A stretch of 64,000 nt of DNA from GWA1-54-10 sp964349675 (GTDB taxonomy: Bacteria; Patescibacteriota; Minisyncoccia; Phycocordibacterales; SBAW01): positions 1-64,000 of the forward strand of contig CAYGHD010000002.1 of NCBI GenBank assembly GCA_964349675.1. The letters are read 5' to 3'. Numbering within the stretch: the stretch's first letter is position 1; each line of letters begins with the position of its first letter. The notes under the pieces are model-generated. The model did not search any database and had not been told where the DNA came from. It was given only the letters and a program-made list of their open reading frames with translations. Positions 18,047 to 28,400 of the stretch are shown one piece after another. A program made the position numbers and the translations under genes.

Positions 18047-18053
18047 GTGTTGT

Positions 18054-18059
18054 ATTGTA
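18054..18059 (-). promoter_or_regulatory. -10 hexamer TACAAT of uppP
   Basis: TACAAT on the minus strand ends 7 nt before the uppP ATG, predicting a leaderless mRNA. Confidence 0.6.
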
Positions 18060-18076
18060 CATGATGAAGGAGAGTA

Positions 18077-18104
18077 TTTACAAAATTACATATAGTTGCA
18101 TAAT
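18077..18104 (+). promoter_or_regulatory. Candidate promoter of the rhs gene
   Basis: TTTACA (18077-18082) and CATAAT (18099-18104) are spaced by 16 bp and would start transcription about 46 nt before the chosen ATG at 18157. Confidence 0.5.
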
Positions 18105-18156
18105 TTTTACTTTTAGGTACTCTTTAATTGTATGTGGCGCCTGGCGCTTCAGACGT

Positions 18157-21100
18157 ATGACTCTCTATAAAAACACGGCCTACGCCAAGGGGTTTGCGAC
18201 TATATCTATAGGTATTTTGCTGCTGACACCCCTCCTTTCATATGCACAAGAGGCGGCTTTAGATACGCCTGTGCAACAGTCTCCAAGCGCCCCAGTAGAG
18301 GAGGTTGCTGCCCCAGATGCTCCTGCGGCTAGTGCAGAGCCACAAATTGCAGCAGCAAGCACGGCTGAGGTTGCGCGGCCTACCATTGATGCGCCCCAAC
18401 TTTTTACGCACGGGTCGCTGGCGCCAAAAGTTTCAGAAACAACCGGCGCGCTCACTGAGCGTGTCGAGCTGGCATTGCCACCGGGGCGAGGAGGCATGAC
18501 TCCCGACTTGGCGCTTGTATATAACAGCCAAGATCGCAAAGACAGCATCGTCGGCTATGGATGGTCGCTTTCAATACCCTATATAGAGCGGCTCAATAAA
18601 ACAGGGTCTGAGCGCATGTATGTCGACAACTACTTTAGTGCATCGCAGGGTGGTGAGCTTGTGGCGGCTGTAGAAGCAAATGAATATCGGCAGCGCATCG
18701 ACGACGGCACGCTGTATGTTTTTAAAAACAATGTTTGGACTGCGTTTGATAAAAAGGGCATCCGCTATACCTATGGGCAGACCCAAGCAGGGCGGCAATT
18801 TGCAGCAGAAGATCCTGCAAAAGTAGCGCGGTGGATGCTGCAAGAAATCCGGGACACCAACGATAACCGCATTGTTTATGCCTACGCCAAAGAGGGAAGT
18901 ACGCTCTATCCAGCCTCCATTACGTATACCAACAGTGGCGCTACTGCGGGGGCATTTGCTGTGCGTTTTGCCTATGAGGCTCGCCCCGACACATTGGTGT
19001 CGCACGCCACGGGTTTTGCCGTAACGCTGCAAAAACGGCTTAAAGCAGTTACGGTTTTGGCAGAGGGCACGGTGGTGACCAAATATGCCCTTACCTATGT
19101 GCCGGGGAACAACGGTGTCCGCTCGCTATTGAGCGCGCTGCAGCAGACAGGATACAGCGATGGGGGGCAGCAGCAGCGGCCAGCAATACAATTTACCTAC
19201 TCGGCAACACCACCCACATACACACCCAAAGAAAGCTCCCAGTTGTACAATGCGGCGCACGTCGCTGCAGATGCGGACGGCAACGGTTTGCCCGACTTTG
19301 CACTGTCGTATCAAAACCCTGTATCTCTACAAAAATGGATGTCCGTAGACCTTAATATGTACTCGGTTGTTGCAAACAGGCTCTACCCAAACATGCCCGA
19401 GCATTGGTCTATATCCGTAGCAGCGCCAGACAACTACCGGCCAGCAGAGGAGGGAGTGCGGTTTTTTGACGCAAACGGAGATGGAAAAGCAGACATTGTG
19501 CGCAGTATACGTATGCGCGATGGCGAGTTGCGTCAAGCGTACTATCAAAACGAGTCAGTCGGCTCGGGGTTGTCGTGGATCCCAAAACCTAATACAGGAC
19601 TACCTATATTTGCATACAACCGCATGCGCAATTCTTATGAAGACGTTACCTACAGCACAGGGCTCTTTGGCAACGTAAATGGTGATGGGTTGGTGGACTA
19701 TGTCTTTTCACTCCCGCAGATTGTCTACTCTGGCCTCGACGGTACCTACTTGCACACCAGCGAGCAGGCTGGGTGGGAGTTTGCGACGAGCACGTTTAGC
19801 CCGGTGGCAACTATGCCCATAACCACCGACGACACCACCGCATCCCAGCTGGTCGACATCAACAGTGACGGGCTTGATGACTGGATGGTGTCGGCAGGGC
19901 CAGCGACGTACTTTTGCCTCAATACCGGCACGGGTTGGGAAGCAAATTGTGAAAATGGATGGAAGATAGCCACCACGACGCGCCAGGAGACAGGTTGGGA
20001 CAAAGGCATCAGATTTATAGATATGAATGCAGATGGACTGCCAGACTATGTGCGCGCCTACCACATGCCGCAATATCAGTACTTAACGAACGGTGCAAAA
20101 CCGATAGATACGAAAATATATAATTATGTATATCTAAACACCGGCTCTGGCTGGGCAACCAGCACGCTACAAATGCCGTCCTTCATATTTTTAGGGCACC
20201 CAACGTCGGTGAGTTGGGGAGGTGATGTTGAATATGATGAGTATGTTGATTGGAATGGCGATGGATTTTTAGACAGCAGCCATATGCAGAGTGAGGGCAT
20301 GATACCTGATGTTTTGACCACAGTAACGTACCCAACCGGCGGGAGCATTGGCGTAACGTACGCATTTTCAACCAAGTCGGGGGAGAACCCAGACCTCGCC
20401 TTCCCCATGCTGTTGGTGACAGACATTACGGTCAATAACGGCCTTGGCCGCAGCGACAAAACAACCTACTCGTATGCGGGAGGTAAGTGGCACATCCCGG
20501 GCGATGTGCGCGAGCGGCGATTTGCAGGCTTTGCCAAAGTCACGGCGGTGGATCCAAACAAAACAGTGGTGACGTATTTTAACCAAGGGGATGCGGTGTC
20601 TGGCGATGGAGAGCAGAGCGACCATGTGGCGCAAATCGGGCGCGCATATCGAGAAGATATACTAAGCCCCTCGGGTGCGCTCGAGCGCAAGACGCTCACG
20701 CGCTATCAAACGTTTGACCAAAACGGTGCGTACAAAGTGTTGCCAGTGCAAGAAGTGTCACAAGACTACAATCAAAATGATACACATCGAGATGCGGCAA
20801 AAACGTATACCTATGACCCGCTGACGGGGGATTTGCTGCAAGAGGTGCAGTGGGGCGAAGTTGCGGGGTTGGCAAACGGCTCATTTACTGACATGGGCGC
20901 GGACACGTACACCGCCATCATGCGCTATGCGCCAGGTACGGCAAAGGCGATGCGGGTGCTGGTGAGCGAAACAAAAACTGACAGCGCAGGTAGCAAGCTG
21001 GCCGAAGCGAAGCATTACTACGATGGTTTGCCGTTGGGCAGCGCCACGCGCGGCATGGAGACAAAAACAGAACGCTGGCAGCAGGGCGCTGTGTATAGCA

Positions 21101-23946
21101 CAACGCTGCGCGCCTACAATGCACAAGGGTTGCTGACGCAAGAGACAGACCCCCGCGGCAATACAACAGCATATACCTATGATGCGCGGCTGTTGTATCC
21201 AAGCGTGGTGCGCAATGCCTTGGGGCAGCAAGAGACATACGCATACAATTATGCATTTGGCACAGTGGTGCAAAAAACCGATGCAAATGGGGCGGTATAT
21301 CAGACGCAATACGACCCGCTCGGGCGGGTGGCAGAGGTGCGGGTGCCCGAGCTGGGCGCCACTGCTGTCAAAACGCGGTATCACTATACAGACACCGTGC
21401 CGACAATGGTTAAAAAAATAGACTACCTTGACTCTGCTGTAAGTACTGCGGCAGTTACCTACTATGACGGCCTTGGACATGCCGTGCAGGAAAGAAAGCA
21501 GATGGAGGATGGGATGTTTGGGGTGATTGACTATCAATACGACACCGCGGGGCTTTTGTTGTCGGACTCACTGCCGTATGCGGCGGGTGGTGCTGAAGCG
21601 CGGCTTGGCCAAGCACCTCTGACACTTAAGCGCACCTACACATACACGCCACTTGGCGATGTTGCGTCGGTGACCAACGCTGTTGGAGTGACCACGTTTG
21701 CTCGCGACGACTGGAGCACCCGGGTGACTGATGCAAAAGGCAAACAAAAAGTGCTCTACACCGACGCGCATGGCAACCTGGCGCAAGTGGACGAGCAGCT
21801 TGGCGGCTCGACCTATACAACGCGTTATGCATATCAATTGGGGCTGCTGACCCGCATCAGCGATGCTCTGTCTAATGTGCGCGCCTTTGCCTATGACGGG
21901 TTGGGCAACCGTGTGCGTGCAGAAGACCTGCATGCGCCAAGCGACACACAGTTTGGTGTATGGGTGTATGAGTATGATGCTGCAAGTAACCTTATGCAAA
22001 GCAAAAATCAAGCAGGGCAGGTGGTGCGGTATGCATATGACTCGCTCAACAGAGTAACAAGCGAAGATTTTTTGGGTGCCGGCGGCATAGAGAGTGCATT
22101 CACCTACGATGCATGCGCCTTTGGAGTGGGGCGTTTGTGCACAGCAACCATGCGCCCCGGTGTCGCAACTGCATACACCTACAACCCACAAGGGTTGGTT
22201 GCCATCGAGCAAAAAACAATCGGCGCAGGCGTGTATGCAACAGCATATGCATACAACCGGCAAGGGCAGGTGACCCACATGCTCCACCCAGACAACCTTG
22301 AGACGCGCTACACGTACAACACCGCAGGGTTGCTTGAGTCTGTGCTGGGCGGAAAGGTGGGTGGTACGCTGGTTGGCGCATCAAATATTAATTACTCGCC
22401 CGCAGGGCAGGTGAGCGGCATGTGGTACACCAACAACACGGTAACCACCAACACCTATGACCCAAACAAATTGTATTGGCTCAAAACCAGACAGACGGTG
22501 GGGCCAAACAACACCATGGTGCAAAATCTTTCCTACGTCTACGACCCGGTTGGCAACATCACGCGCATTACCGATGCGGCCGATGCAAACGATGTGAAGA
22601 TGTCGTTGTTTGCCTATGACGACCTACATCGGCTGGTCATTGCATCAACTACTGCAGCAACAACTACCCCAACCTACCGCTATGTATACCGCTACAATCC
22701 GCTTGGCAACATGGTGAGCGACTCCACCACCACCTACACCTACGCGGGCACCGGCTATGCAAACCCGCATGCCCCCACCGACCTACGCACAGGCTCATCA
22801 ACCACCACCTACACCTACGACCCCCTCGGCAACCTCACTCACAGAGGAGACACCACCCACACCTTTGACTACCAAAGCCGCCTTACCCAAACCAACATAG
22901 GCACCTCCACCAAAGTGACCTACCGCTACGACCATCAAGACAACCGCGTCTTGGTACACGACGGCATCCAAACCCTCTACCCAACACACCACTACAGCAA
23001 ACAAGGAGCCACCTCCACCCTCTCACTCTTTGCAGGAGACACACTCATAGCAACCCTAGAGTCCAAAGCCACCCGCACCACGCCTACCTACATCCACACC
23101 GACCACCTAGGCAGCACACAGCACACTACTAACCAACAGGGAGCAGTCACCCAAACACTCCAGTACTATCCGTATGGGGAAGCGCAAGCCCACACAGGCA
23201 CTGCAACCCAGAGAGAATACATCGGCCAAGTGCACGATGAGGCAAGTGGATTGCTTTACCTGAATGCGCGGTATTATATGGGCAGGGGACAGTTCTTGTC
23301 AGAGGACCCGGTGTTTTGGGAGGTGGGGCAGAGTCTCGAGGATTCAGATATAATGCATTCTCATCAAACAGGATTGTATGCAGTGCCAGGATATGACAAT
23401 ACCCTCGGCAAAAAGAGTAAAGCTTCTGTTCAAGAGGAATTCCTGCTTGACCCCCAAATGCAGAATTCGTATGGATATGCACGGAATAATCCTATAAATA
23501 GGAAAGATCCAACTGGAGAACTTCCAATATTGCCAATACTTGCAGTATATTCTGTTATGCAAAATCTTATAAACTTGTACGAAGCAAAAACAGTGTTTTT
23601 GGACTACCCAGAAGTGTTTACTTCACAAGAAAAATGGCAAACTGGATTTAAGGTTGGATTTGATGCAGCGATCTTTGGTGCAGGTCGGGCAACAAAAGAT
23701 ATTGCCACAAAAACTTTCTTACAAGTTGGGCCCGTTATTCTTGATGTAACAGATCATTTCTTTGCACCACAGATTTATCAAAATATAGATCAGTCGCAAA
23801 CAAAAAATCGATCGCCTATTCTTACTGGATACAATCAAGCGCAGTTATCAGCAATGTCCTCTTTCGCACAATCATTCGGATTCTCTACCCTTTCTCCAAT
23901 GCAGGTAAAAGCTGTGGAGCAAGTACGTGCCGTATTCAGTAAATAA
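18157..23946 (+). CDS. Giant Rhs/YD-repeat protein with TcB/SpvB-like N-terminus
   Basis: A secreted protein of 1929 residues. It starts with a signal peptide (KGFATISIGILLLTPLLSYAQ) and a Pro/Ala-rich linker, then an SpvB/TcB-type domain (GGMTPDLALVYNSQ, GYGWSLSIPYIERL). Six calcium-loop FG-GAP-like motifs follow, for example DANGDGKAD, DINSDGLDD and DWNGDGFLD. A long series of YD repeats comes next, then the Rhs core ending in DHLGS...YYPYGE...LNARYYMGRGQFLSEDP and NSYGYARNNPINRKDPTGE. The last ~140 residues form a variable tip that I cannot assign. Base composition changes sharply: roughly 22690-23160 is C-rich on the plus strand, while 23340 onward is AT-rich. The architecture is that of a polymorphic toxin shell or adhesion protein. 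Confidence 0.9.
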   Translation: MTLYKNTAYAKGFATISIGILLLTPLLSYAQEAALDTPVQQSPSAPVEEVAAPDAPAASAEPQIAAASTAEVARPTIDAPQLFTHGSLAPKVSETTGALTERVELALPPGRGGMTPDLALVYNSQDRKDSIVGYGWSLSIPYIERLNKTGSERMYVDNYFSASQGGELVAAVEANEYRQRIDDGTLYVFKNNVWTAFDKKGIRYTYGQTQAGRQFAAEDPAKVARWMLQEIRDTNDNRIVYAYAKEGSTLYPASITYTNSGATAGAFAVRFAYEARPDTLVSHATGFAVTLQKRLKAVTVLAEGTVVTKYALTYVPGNNGVRSLLSALQQTGYSDGGQQQRPAIQFTYSATPPTYTPKESSQLYNAAHVAADADGNGLPDFALSYQNPVSLQKWMSVDLNMYSVVANRLYPNMPEHWSISVAAPDNYRPAEEGVRFFDANGDGKADIVRSIRMRDGELRQAYYQNESVGSGLSWIPKPNTGLPIFAYNRMRNSYEDVTYSTGLFGNVNGDGLVDYVFSLPQIVYSGLDGTYLHTSEQAGWEFATSTFSPVATMPITTDDTTASQLVDINSDGLDDWMVSAGPATYFCLNTGTGWEANCENGWKIATTTRQETGWDKGIRFIDMNADGLPDYVRAYHMPQYQYLTNGAKPIDTKIYNYVYLNTGSGWATSTLQMPSFIFLGHPTSVSWGGDVEYDEYVDWNGDGFLDSSHMQSEGMIPDVLTTVTYPTGGSIGVTYAFSTKSGENPDLAFPMLLVTDITVNNGLGRSDKTTYSYAGGKWHIPGDVRERRFAGFAKVTAVDPNKTVVTYFNQGDAVSGDGEQSDHVAQIGRAYREDILSPSGALERKTLTRYQTFDQNGAYKVLPVQEVSQDYNQNDTHRDAAKTYTYDPLTGDLLQEVQWGEVAGLANGSFTDMGADTYTAIMRYAPGTAKAMRVLVSETKTDSAGSKLAEAKHYYDGLPLGSATRGMETKTERWQQGAVYSTTLRAYNAQGLLTQETDPRGNTTAYTYDARLLYPSVVRNALGQQETYAYNYAFGTVVQKTDANGAVYQTQYDPLGRVAEVRVPELGATAVKTRYHYTDTVPTMVKKIDYLDSAVSTAAVTYYDGLGHAVQERKQMEDGMFGVIDYQYDTAGLLLSDSLPYAAGGAEARLGQAPLTLKRTYTYTPLGDVASVTNAVGVTTFARDDWSTRVTDAKGKQKVLYTDAHGNLAQVDEQLGGSTYTTRYAYQLGLLTRISDALSNVRAFAYDGLGNRVRAEDLHAPSDTQFGVWVYEYDAASNLMQSKNQAGQVVRYAYDSLNRVTSEDFLGAGGIESAFTYDACAFGVGRLCTATMRPGVATAYTYNPQGLVAIEQKTIGAGVYATAYAYNRQGQVTHMLHPDNLETRYTYNTAGLLESVLGGKVGGTLVGASNINYSPAGQVSGMWYTNNTVTTNTYDPNKLYWLKTRQTVGPNNTMVQNLSYVYDPVGNITRITDAADANDVKMSLFAYDDLHRLVIASTTAATTTPTYRYVYRYNPLGNMVSDSTTTYTYAGTGYANPHAPTDLRTGSSTTTYTYDPLGNLTHRGDTTHTFDYQSRLTQTNIGTSTKVTYRYDHQDNRVLVHDGIQTLYPTHHYSKQGATSTLSLFAGDTLIATLESKATRTTPTYIHTDHLGSTQHTTNQQGAVTQTLQYYPYGEAQAHTGTATQREYIGQVHDEASGLLYLNARYYMGRGQFLSEDPVFWEVGQSLEDSDIMHSHQTGLYAVPGYDNTLGKKSKASVQEEFLLDPQMQNSYGYARNNPINRKDPTGELPILPILAVYSVMQNLINLYEAKTVFLDYPEVFTSQEKWQTGFKVGFDAAIFGAGRATKDIATKTFLQVGPVILDVTDHFFAPQIYQNIDQSQTKNRSPILTGYNQAQLSAMSSFAQSFGFSTLSPMQVKAVEQVRAVFSK

Positions 23947-23952
23947 TACACT

Positions 23953-24207
23953 ATGTCAATTGAATTGATGCTACAAATAATCACTCTAATATTAGGAAGT
24001 TGGTTCTCGTATACTGGATTTCGAACACTCTTGTCAAAAAAATATTACGTTGATGAGATTGAAGAAACAAGAGGTGAGTCTGTAGAAGACAAATATAAGT
24101 CGTTACCATCTTGGCGAATAATGTTTACAAGATACAGTTATGGTGGACAATGGTTGGTATTCGGATTGGGATTGCTCACGCTTTTCTTTCTGAGTTTATT
24201 TAAATAG
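23953..24207 (+). CDS. Small membrane protein, candidate immunity protein
   Basis: An 84-residue protein with two predicted membrane helices (residues 5-24 and 63-83) and a charged loop between them. It begins 6 nt after the rhs stop codon and shares the AT-rich composition of the Rhs tip, so it probably moved with it. In polymorphic toxin loci this position holds the cognate immunity gene. A membrane immunity protein would suggest that the toxin tip acts at or through the membrane. That role is inferred from position only; no family is recognised. Confidence 0.5.
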   Translation: MSIELMLQIITLILGSWFSYTGFRTLLSKKYYVDEIEETRGESVEDKYKSLPSWRIMFTRYSYGGQWLVFGLGLLTLFFLSLFK

Positions 24208-24277
24208 TAAATCTAAAACTAGAAGACAACTGAATACAAAAAAGAGATAATAGGGCCAGCCACTATCTCCATAACCA

Positions 24278-24340
24278 GAATACATTGGCCAAGTACACGA
24301 TGAGGCAAGTGGATTGCTTTACCTAAATGCGCGGTATTGA
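24278..24340 (+). pseudogene. Orphan Rhs core fragment
   Basis: These bases encode EYIGQVHDEASGLLYLNARY followed by a stop. The peptide is identical to the Rhs core just before the variable tip (DNA 23216-23275). The two DNA copies differ at only three positions, all synonymous third bases. A stop codon two codons upstream excludes translation as a gene. Such orphan core fragments mark tips displaced by recombination in other Rhs loci. Confidence 0.85.
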
Positions 24341-24350
24341 GAATATAAAT

Positions 24351-24375
24351 AAGCCGCCCGGAGGCCGGGCGGCTT
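24351..24375 (-). terminator. Intrinsic terminator of the gene at 24386
   Basis: AAGCCGCCCG pairs with CGGGCGGCTT, and on the minus strand it is followed by a T-rich run (TTATTTATATT). Confidence 0.8.
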
Positions 24376-24385
24376 GGAAGGGGTG

Positions 24386-24718
24386 TCAGAGTCCAAGGCT
24401 GAAGGAAAGATAGTACAGCCCGATGCGGATTCTCCGATAGAGCCGATATGCGTGGAGGCCCAGCCATAGGAGCACGTTGATGATGGGTACGGCGTACATG
24501 AGCTCCAGCCAAAAGGGTACCGGCACTTCAAGCCCGAACGCCCGGTAAAATGCGGCCAGCGGCTGGAGCCAAGCGACGCCAGCCGCAGCCAGCATAAACC
24601 CCGCTACGCAGATGGCCACAAGGCATGTAAAAACGAATACAAAGGCTTTCCAGAATGCCAACCCTGGGTCGTCGTCGTTTGCTGGGGTCACCCCATGCGT
24701 GTATTCCATGGTTCCCAC
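24386..24718 (-). CDS. Small membrane protein (SD-led cassette)
   Basis: A 110-residue protein with two hydrophobic segments (about residues 22-48 and 70-90) and a basic C-terminal tail. I do not recognise a family. The start is GTG at 24718, because a GGGAG Shine-Dalgarno sequence lies 7 nt upstream. An ATG 9 nt downstream is the alternative. It has its own terminator and a G+C-rich third codon position, unlike the AT-rich Rhs tip region beside it. Confidence 0.6.
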   Translation of the reverse strand: MGTMEYTHGVTPANDDDPGLAFWKAFVFVFTCLVAICVAGFMLAAAGVAWLQPLAAFYRAFGLEVPVPFWLELMYAVPIINVLLWLGLHAYRLYRRIRIGLYYLSFSLGL

Positions 24719-24820
24719 GGCGTTTCTCCCTATCTGTGAGACAACAAGATAAAAGCCAAACGGTCTGTCCGCTTTGAGCGTAGCATAGTCAAATACGGCG
24801 CACTAGAGGGCCTCTGGATG

Positions 24821-25387
24821 TTACCCGTGTAAGAGCGCAAGTAGATGCTGCCCGCCCCATACATACACAGCAACCATAACCGACTCGCCGATAAATATGC
24901 CGAGCATAAATTTGCTAAAGCGTATATTAAGACTGCCTGCCACGTAGCAGATAATGTCGGTGGGGAGAAAGGGGAATGCACTCCAGCTGATAATAATAGG
25001 CAGTTCATGTTTTTGCAGTATCCGCTGCACCCACTGCACGTATTTTTGATACTTGCGTTCAAACATTTCATCCAGCTGCAGTAGTTCAGAAAAAAAGTAC
25101 ACCGATGCGGACGATACCATAATCCCGACCATGGTGAGTATAAACAGCGGCAGCGGCTCAAACAGCAAAAGCCCTGCGGCGATAAAATACGTAACCGGTA
25201 TCAGAGTAAAGCCGCGGATACACCCAAGGAGTAAAAAAATAGCATACGCCAGATATAGCGACGTGCCGGCGCTCAAGGTCAAGTACTGCTCTATGGCGCC
25301 AGGGTAGTACAGGTATGCAGAAAAGCTGCCCACCAAAAAGAGCAGCCATGCAATGAGAAAAATTCTTCGGATATGGTGGAGCCGCAT
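24821..25387 (-). CDS. VTT/TVP38-TMEM64 family membrane protein
   Basis: A 188-residue multi-pass protein of the VTT (DedA/TVP38) superfamily. Typical features are the re-entrant region GCIRGFTLIPVTYFIAAGLLLF, the segment SSASVYFFSELL, and SAFPFLPTDIICYVAGSLNIRFSKF. Members act in lipid scrambling or undecaprenyl-phosphate/PE flipping; which applies here is not shown. A TATAGT -10 lies 6 nt before the ATG. Confidence 0.82.
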   Translation of the reverse strand: MRLHHIRRIFLIAWLLFLVGSFSAYLYYPGAIEQYLTLSAGTSLYLAYAIFLLLGCIRGFTLIPVTYFIAAGLLLFEPLPLFILTMVGIMVSSASVYFFSELLQLDEMFERKYQKYVQWVQRILQKHELPIIISWSAFPFLPTDIICYVAGSLNIRFSKFMLGIFIGESVMVAVYVWGGQHLLALLHG

Positions 25388-25393
25388 CGTCTC

Positions 25394-25399
25394 ACTATA
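25394..25399 (-). promoter_or_regulatory. -10 hexamer TATAGT of the VTT gene
   Basis: TATAGT on the minus strand ends 6 nt before the ATG, with no Shine-Dalgarno sequence. Confidence 0.55.
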
Positions 25400-25428
25400 C
25401 CGTACTCAAGCGGCTTTTGAGGCTCCTA

Positions 25429-28400
25429 TTATTTTGCAGGCACGCCGCTCCCTGGCCAGCGATAAAAGAGCACCGGCACCATCACGAGCGTGAGTATCAT
25501 GGCAAAGGTAAGTCCAAACATAATCGTAAATGCCAACGGCCCCCACAGGCTGGATGCCCCGGCAAGCGGTATCATGCCCACGACGGTGGTGATGGTGGTG
25601 AGTACAATAGGGCGCAAGCGCACGGCAGCTGCTTCAACAATGCCTTCTTTAAGTCCCAGATGCGCTTCGTTTTGGAGTTTGTGTATCACCGAGTCGAGCA
25701 GGATGATTGCATGGTTAATGATCACGCCGGCAAGCGCGATGACGCCAAGGAGCGACGAGAATGAGAGCGCCATGCCCGACAGTGCCAACCCAGCAAGCAC
25801 GCCGATGAGAGACAAGGGGATGGTGAGCAGCAGGTACATGGTGTAGCGGAAGGAGTTAAAGCTCAACACCAAGATGCCGAGCATCAGCGCCATCCCCGCC
25901 AAGAGCGCCAGCCCCATTTCTGCAAACGACTGATTTACATCTTCGCTCTCTCCGCCGTAGTCGGCAGTGACACCAGAGGGCAGGCCTGCTGCGGCGATCT
26001 GTTTTTTAAACTCATTAGTAACCTCGAGCGCGTTGGCGCCTGTCGCAAGTTTGCTGGTGACGGTAACGACTCGTTTTTGGTCGGTGTGGGTGATGGCTGC
26101 ACGCGACTCGTCTGCCGACGCGGTAATGAGCGAGCCAAGGAGCACAGTACCCGTGGGGGTGCTCAGGGGGATTTGCTTGAGACTGTCTATGGTTGTTTTG
26201 TTGGTGTCCTCTGGATGCACATAGGCTGCGTTAAGGTTCATCTTTACCACTACATCAATGTCATCCTGCGGAGTTTTGATGGTGGTTGCGGTTGACCCTG
26301 AAACTGCGATGCGCAGCGCTTGGGCAACTTGGGCAGCACTGAGCCCCACACTGGCTGCTTTGGCACGGTCGACTTCGATGGTAAATTGCGTGCCGTTGTC
26401 GCGCACCGATGACTGCACGTCGATGGCACCGGGGATGCCTGCAAGCACAATTTCAGCTTTGTTTGCCGCCTCGGTGAGCGCTGGCAGATCGTCGCCGGTA
26501 AATGCAATAGACACCGGCGTGCCCGATGATGGGCCGCCCGACGCCTCTTCAACGCGTATCGTTGCGGTAGTGACTGCGGCAAGCTCAGTGCGCAACAGCT
26601 GCACTATCTCTGTTGATGTTTTTGAGCGGTCTTTGGGCAACAGTACGGTAATATTGGCCGTTTTTGTGTTGCTCCCGCCGCCACTTTGATTAAAGCTCGA
26701 TCCTGCGCCGACTGTGGTGACAAAAGATTCGACGTAAGGGTTTGTGTACAAAAATTCCTCAACCTCCCGTGTAGATTTGTCGGTCTGGAGCAATGGGGTG
26801 CCCTGCAAGCGCTCAACTTCAATATACACAAAGTCCTGGTCGTCCTGAGGGAAAAACTCTACTTTCACGAGTCCTGCAACGGGCAAGGCAAGCGACAAGA
26901 CAAACCCAACGCCAAGGAGCGACAAAAGCCAATTTTGTTTTTTGCGGTCGCTGAGGAAGGCGCGTAAAAAGTTTTTGTACCAGGTCTGCGCGCGCACTGC
27001 ATACTCCTCTTGCAGCACTTCTAGGCGGTTTGGCGCGCTGTGTTTGGTAAACAGCAGCGCCAAGAGCGGCACCATGCCCAATGCCACAAAGATGGACGCA
27101 ACCAGCACAAAGATGACCGTAAAGGGGATGCTTGATATAAATTTGCCGACGATACCCGAGAGGAAAAAGAGCGGCGCAAACACCGCAATGGTGGCAACCG
27201 TGCCGGCGATAAGTGGCCATGCATACTCGCGTATCGAGGCGACCGCTGCATCGTAGCCATTGCCCAGGCGCGCAAGCCTTGTGTGGATGGCCTCGGTCAC
27301 CACGATGCCCGAATCAACTAAAATTCCGATGGCGAGTATGAGCGAGAAGAGCGAAACAAAGTTTATCGTGTTGCCAGAGACATACAGGCCGATAAATGCG
27401 ATAACAAATGAAAGGGGGATAGAGAGCGCTGCCACCACTGCCTCTCGCCAGCCGATGGTTATGAGCAGTACCAACAGCACCAACAGGACAGTCTCGAGCC
27501 CTACGCGCGTCAGTTCGGAGAGGTCTTTTTGCACCAGCTCGCCGCTGTTGTAAGACACTACTACTTGCGCGCCCGCGAGCGTTGTTTGCTTTAACTCTTC
27601 AAGCCGTGCCACCGCCGCATCTGCTATCTGCGTCACATCGCCCCCGCTTTTTTTGTAAATGTTGAGCGTCAGTGCGTTGCTTGCGGGCTCACCGCCGACT
27701 GATGCGCGGGATATGGTGCTTGGGGGCGCTAGGCCGTCGATGACCGCTGCGACATCTCGCAGATATACCGGGGCGCCTGCGTTGGTTGCCACCACAATGT
27801 CTTGGACGCTTGCCGGGTCGGTGATCTCGCCGGCAAAAGTAAGGGGGTAGTCAATGTCGGCAACAGTGATGCTCCCGATGGGCATCGATACATTTGCGCT
27901 CTGCAGTGCTGCGACCACTTGGTCCATGCGGACTCCGTAGGTAGTGAGCGCCTCTTTGCGCACCACCACTTGCACCTGGTGTTTGCGCGTACCCGACACA
28001 ACCACTTTCGATACGCCAGAGACTTTGCGGAGCTCTGTTTCGAGGTCGTCCCCTAACTTTGCAAACAGGGCGGGGGAGAGGTCTGCCGAGACTGAGACCA
28101 TCAGTATCGGTTGATCAGCAAAATTTACTTGGAGCACCTGCGGCTCGTCAGCCTCGTTTGGGAATGTAAGTTTTGCTCGGTCGACGGCGTCTTTTAAGTC
28201 TTGGATGGATTTGTCGATATCTGCTTTTGCAACAAATTGGACGGTTACCGACGACACTCCTTGCCCCGAAGTGGAAGTGATTTTGTCTACGTTTTCAATA
28301 TTTGCTGCTTCGCTCTCTATCTCTTTAGTGAGCAGCTGTTCGATGTCTGTGGCAGAGGCGCCGCGCAAGGTACTGACGACGATGCCAATGGGCACCACCA

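Noticed and set aside
20881..22384. Open frames on the minus strand opposite the YD repeats
   Set aside because: They are shadows of the repetitive Rhs coding sequence; periodic Cys/His/Ala translation reflects the YD codon pattern.
22690..23160. Repeated short motifs in the Rhs core as a possible CRISPR or satellite array
   Set aside because: The repeats are irregular, in frame, and encode YD repeats (TYDPLGNL and similar). Spacers and constant repeats are absent.
24100..24340. Open frames linking the orphan Rhs fragment to an upstream start
   Set aside because: A TAA lies two codons before the fragment and no start codon intervenes, so it is not a gene.
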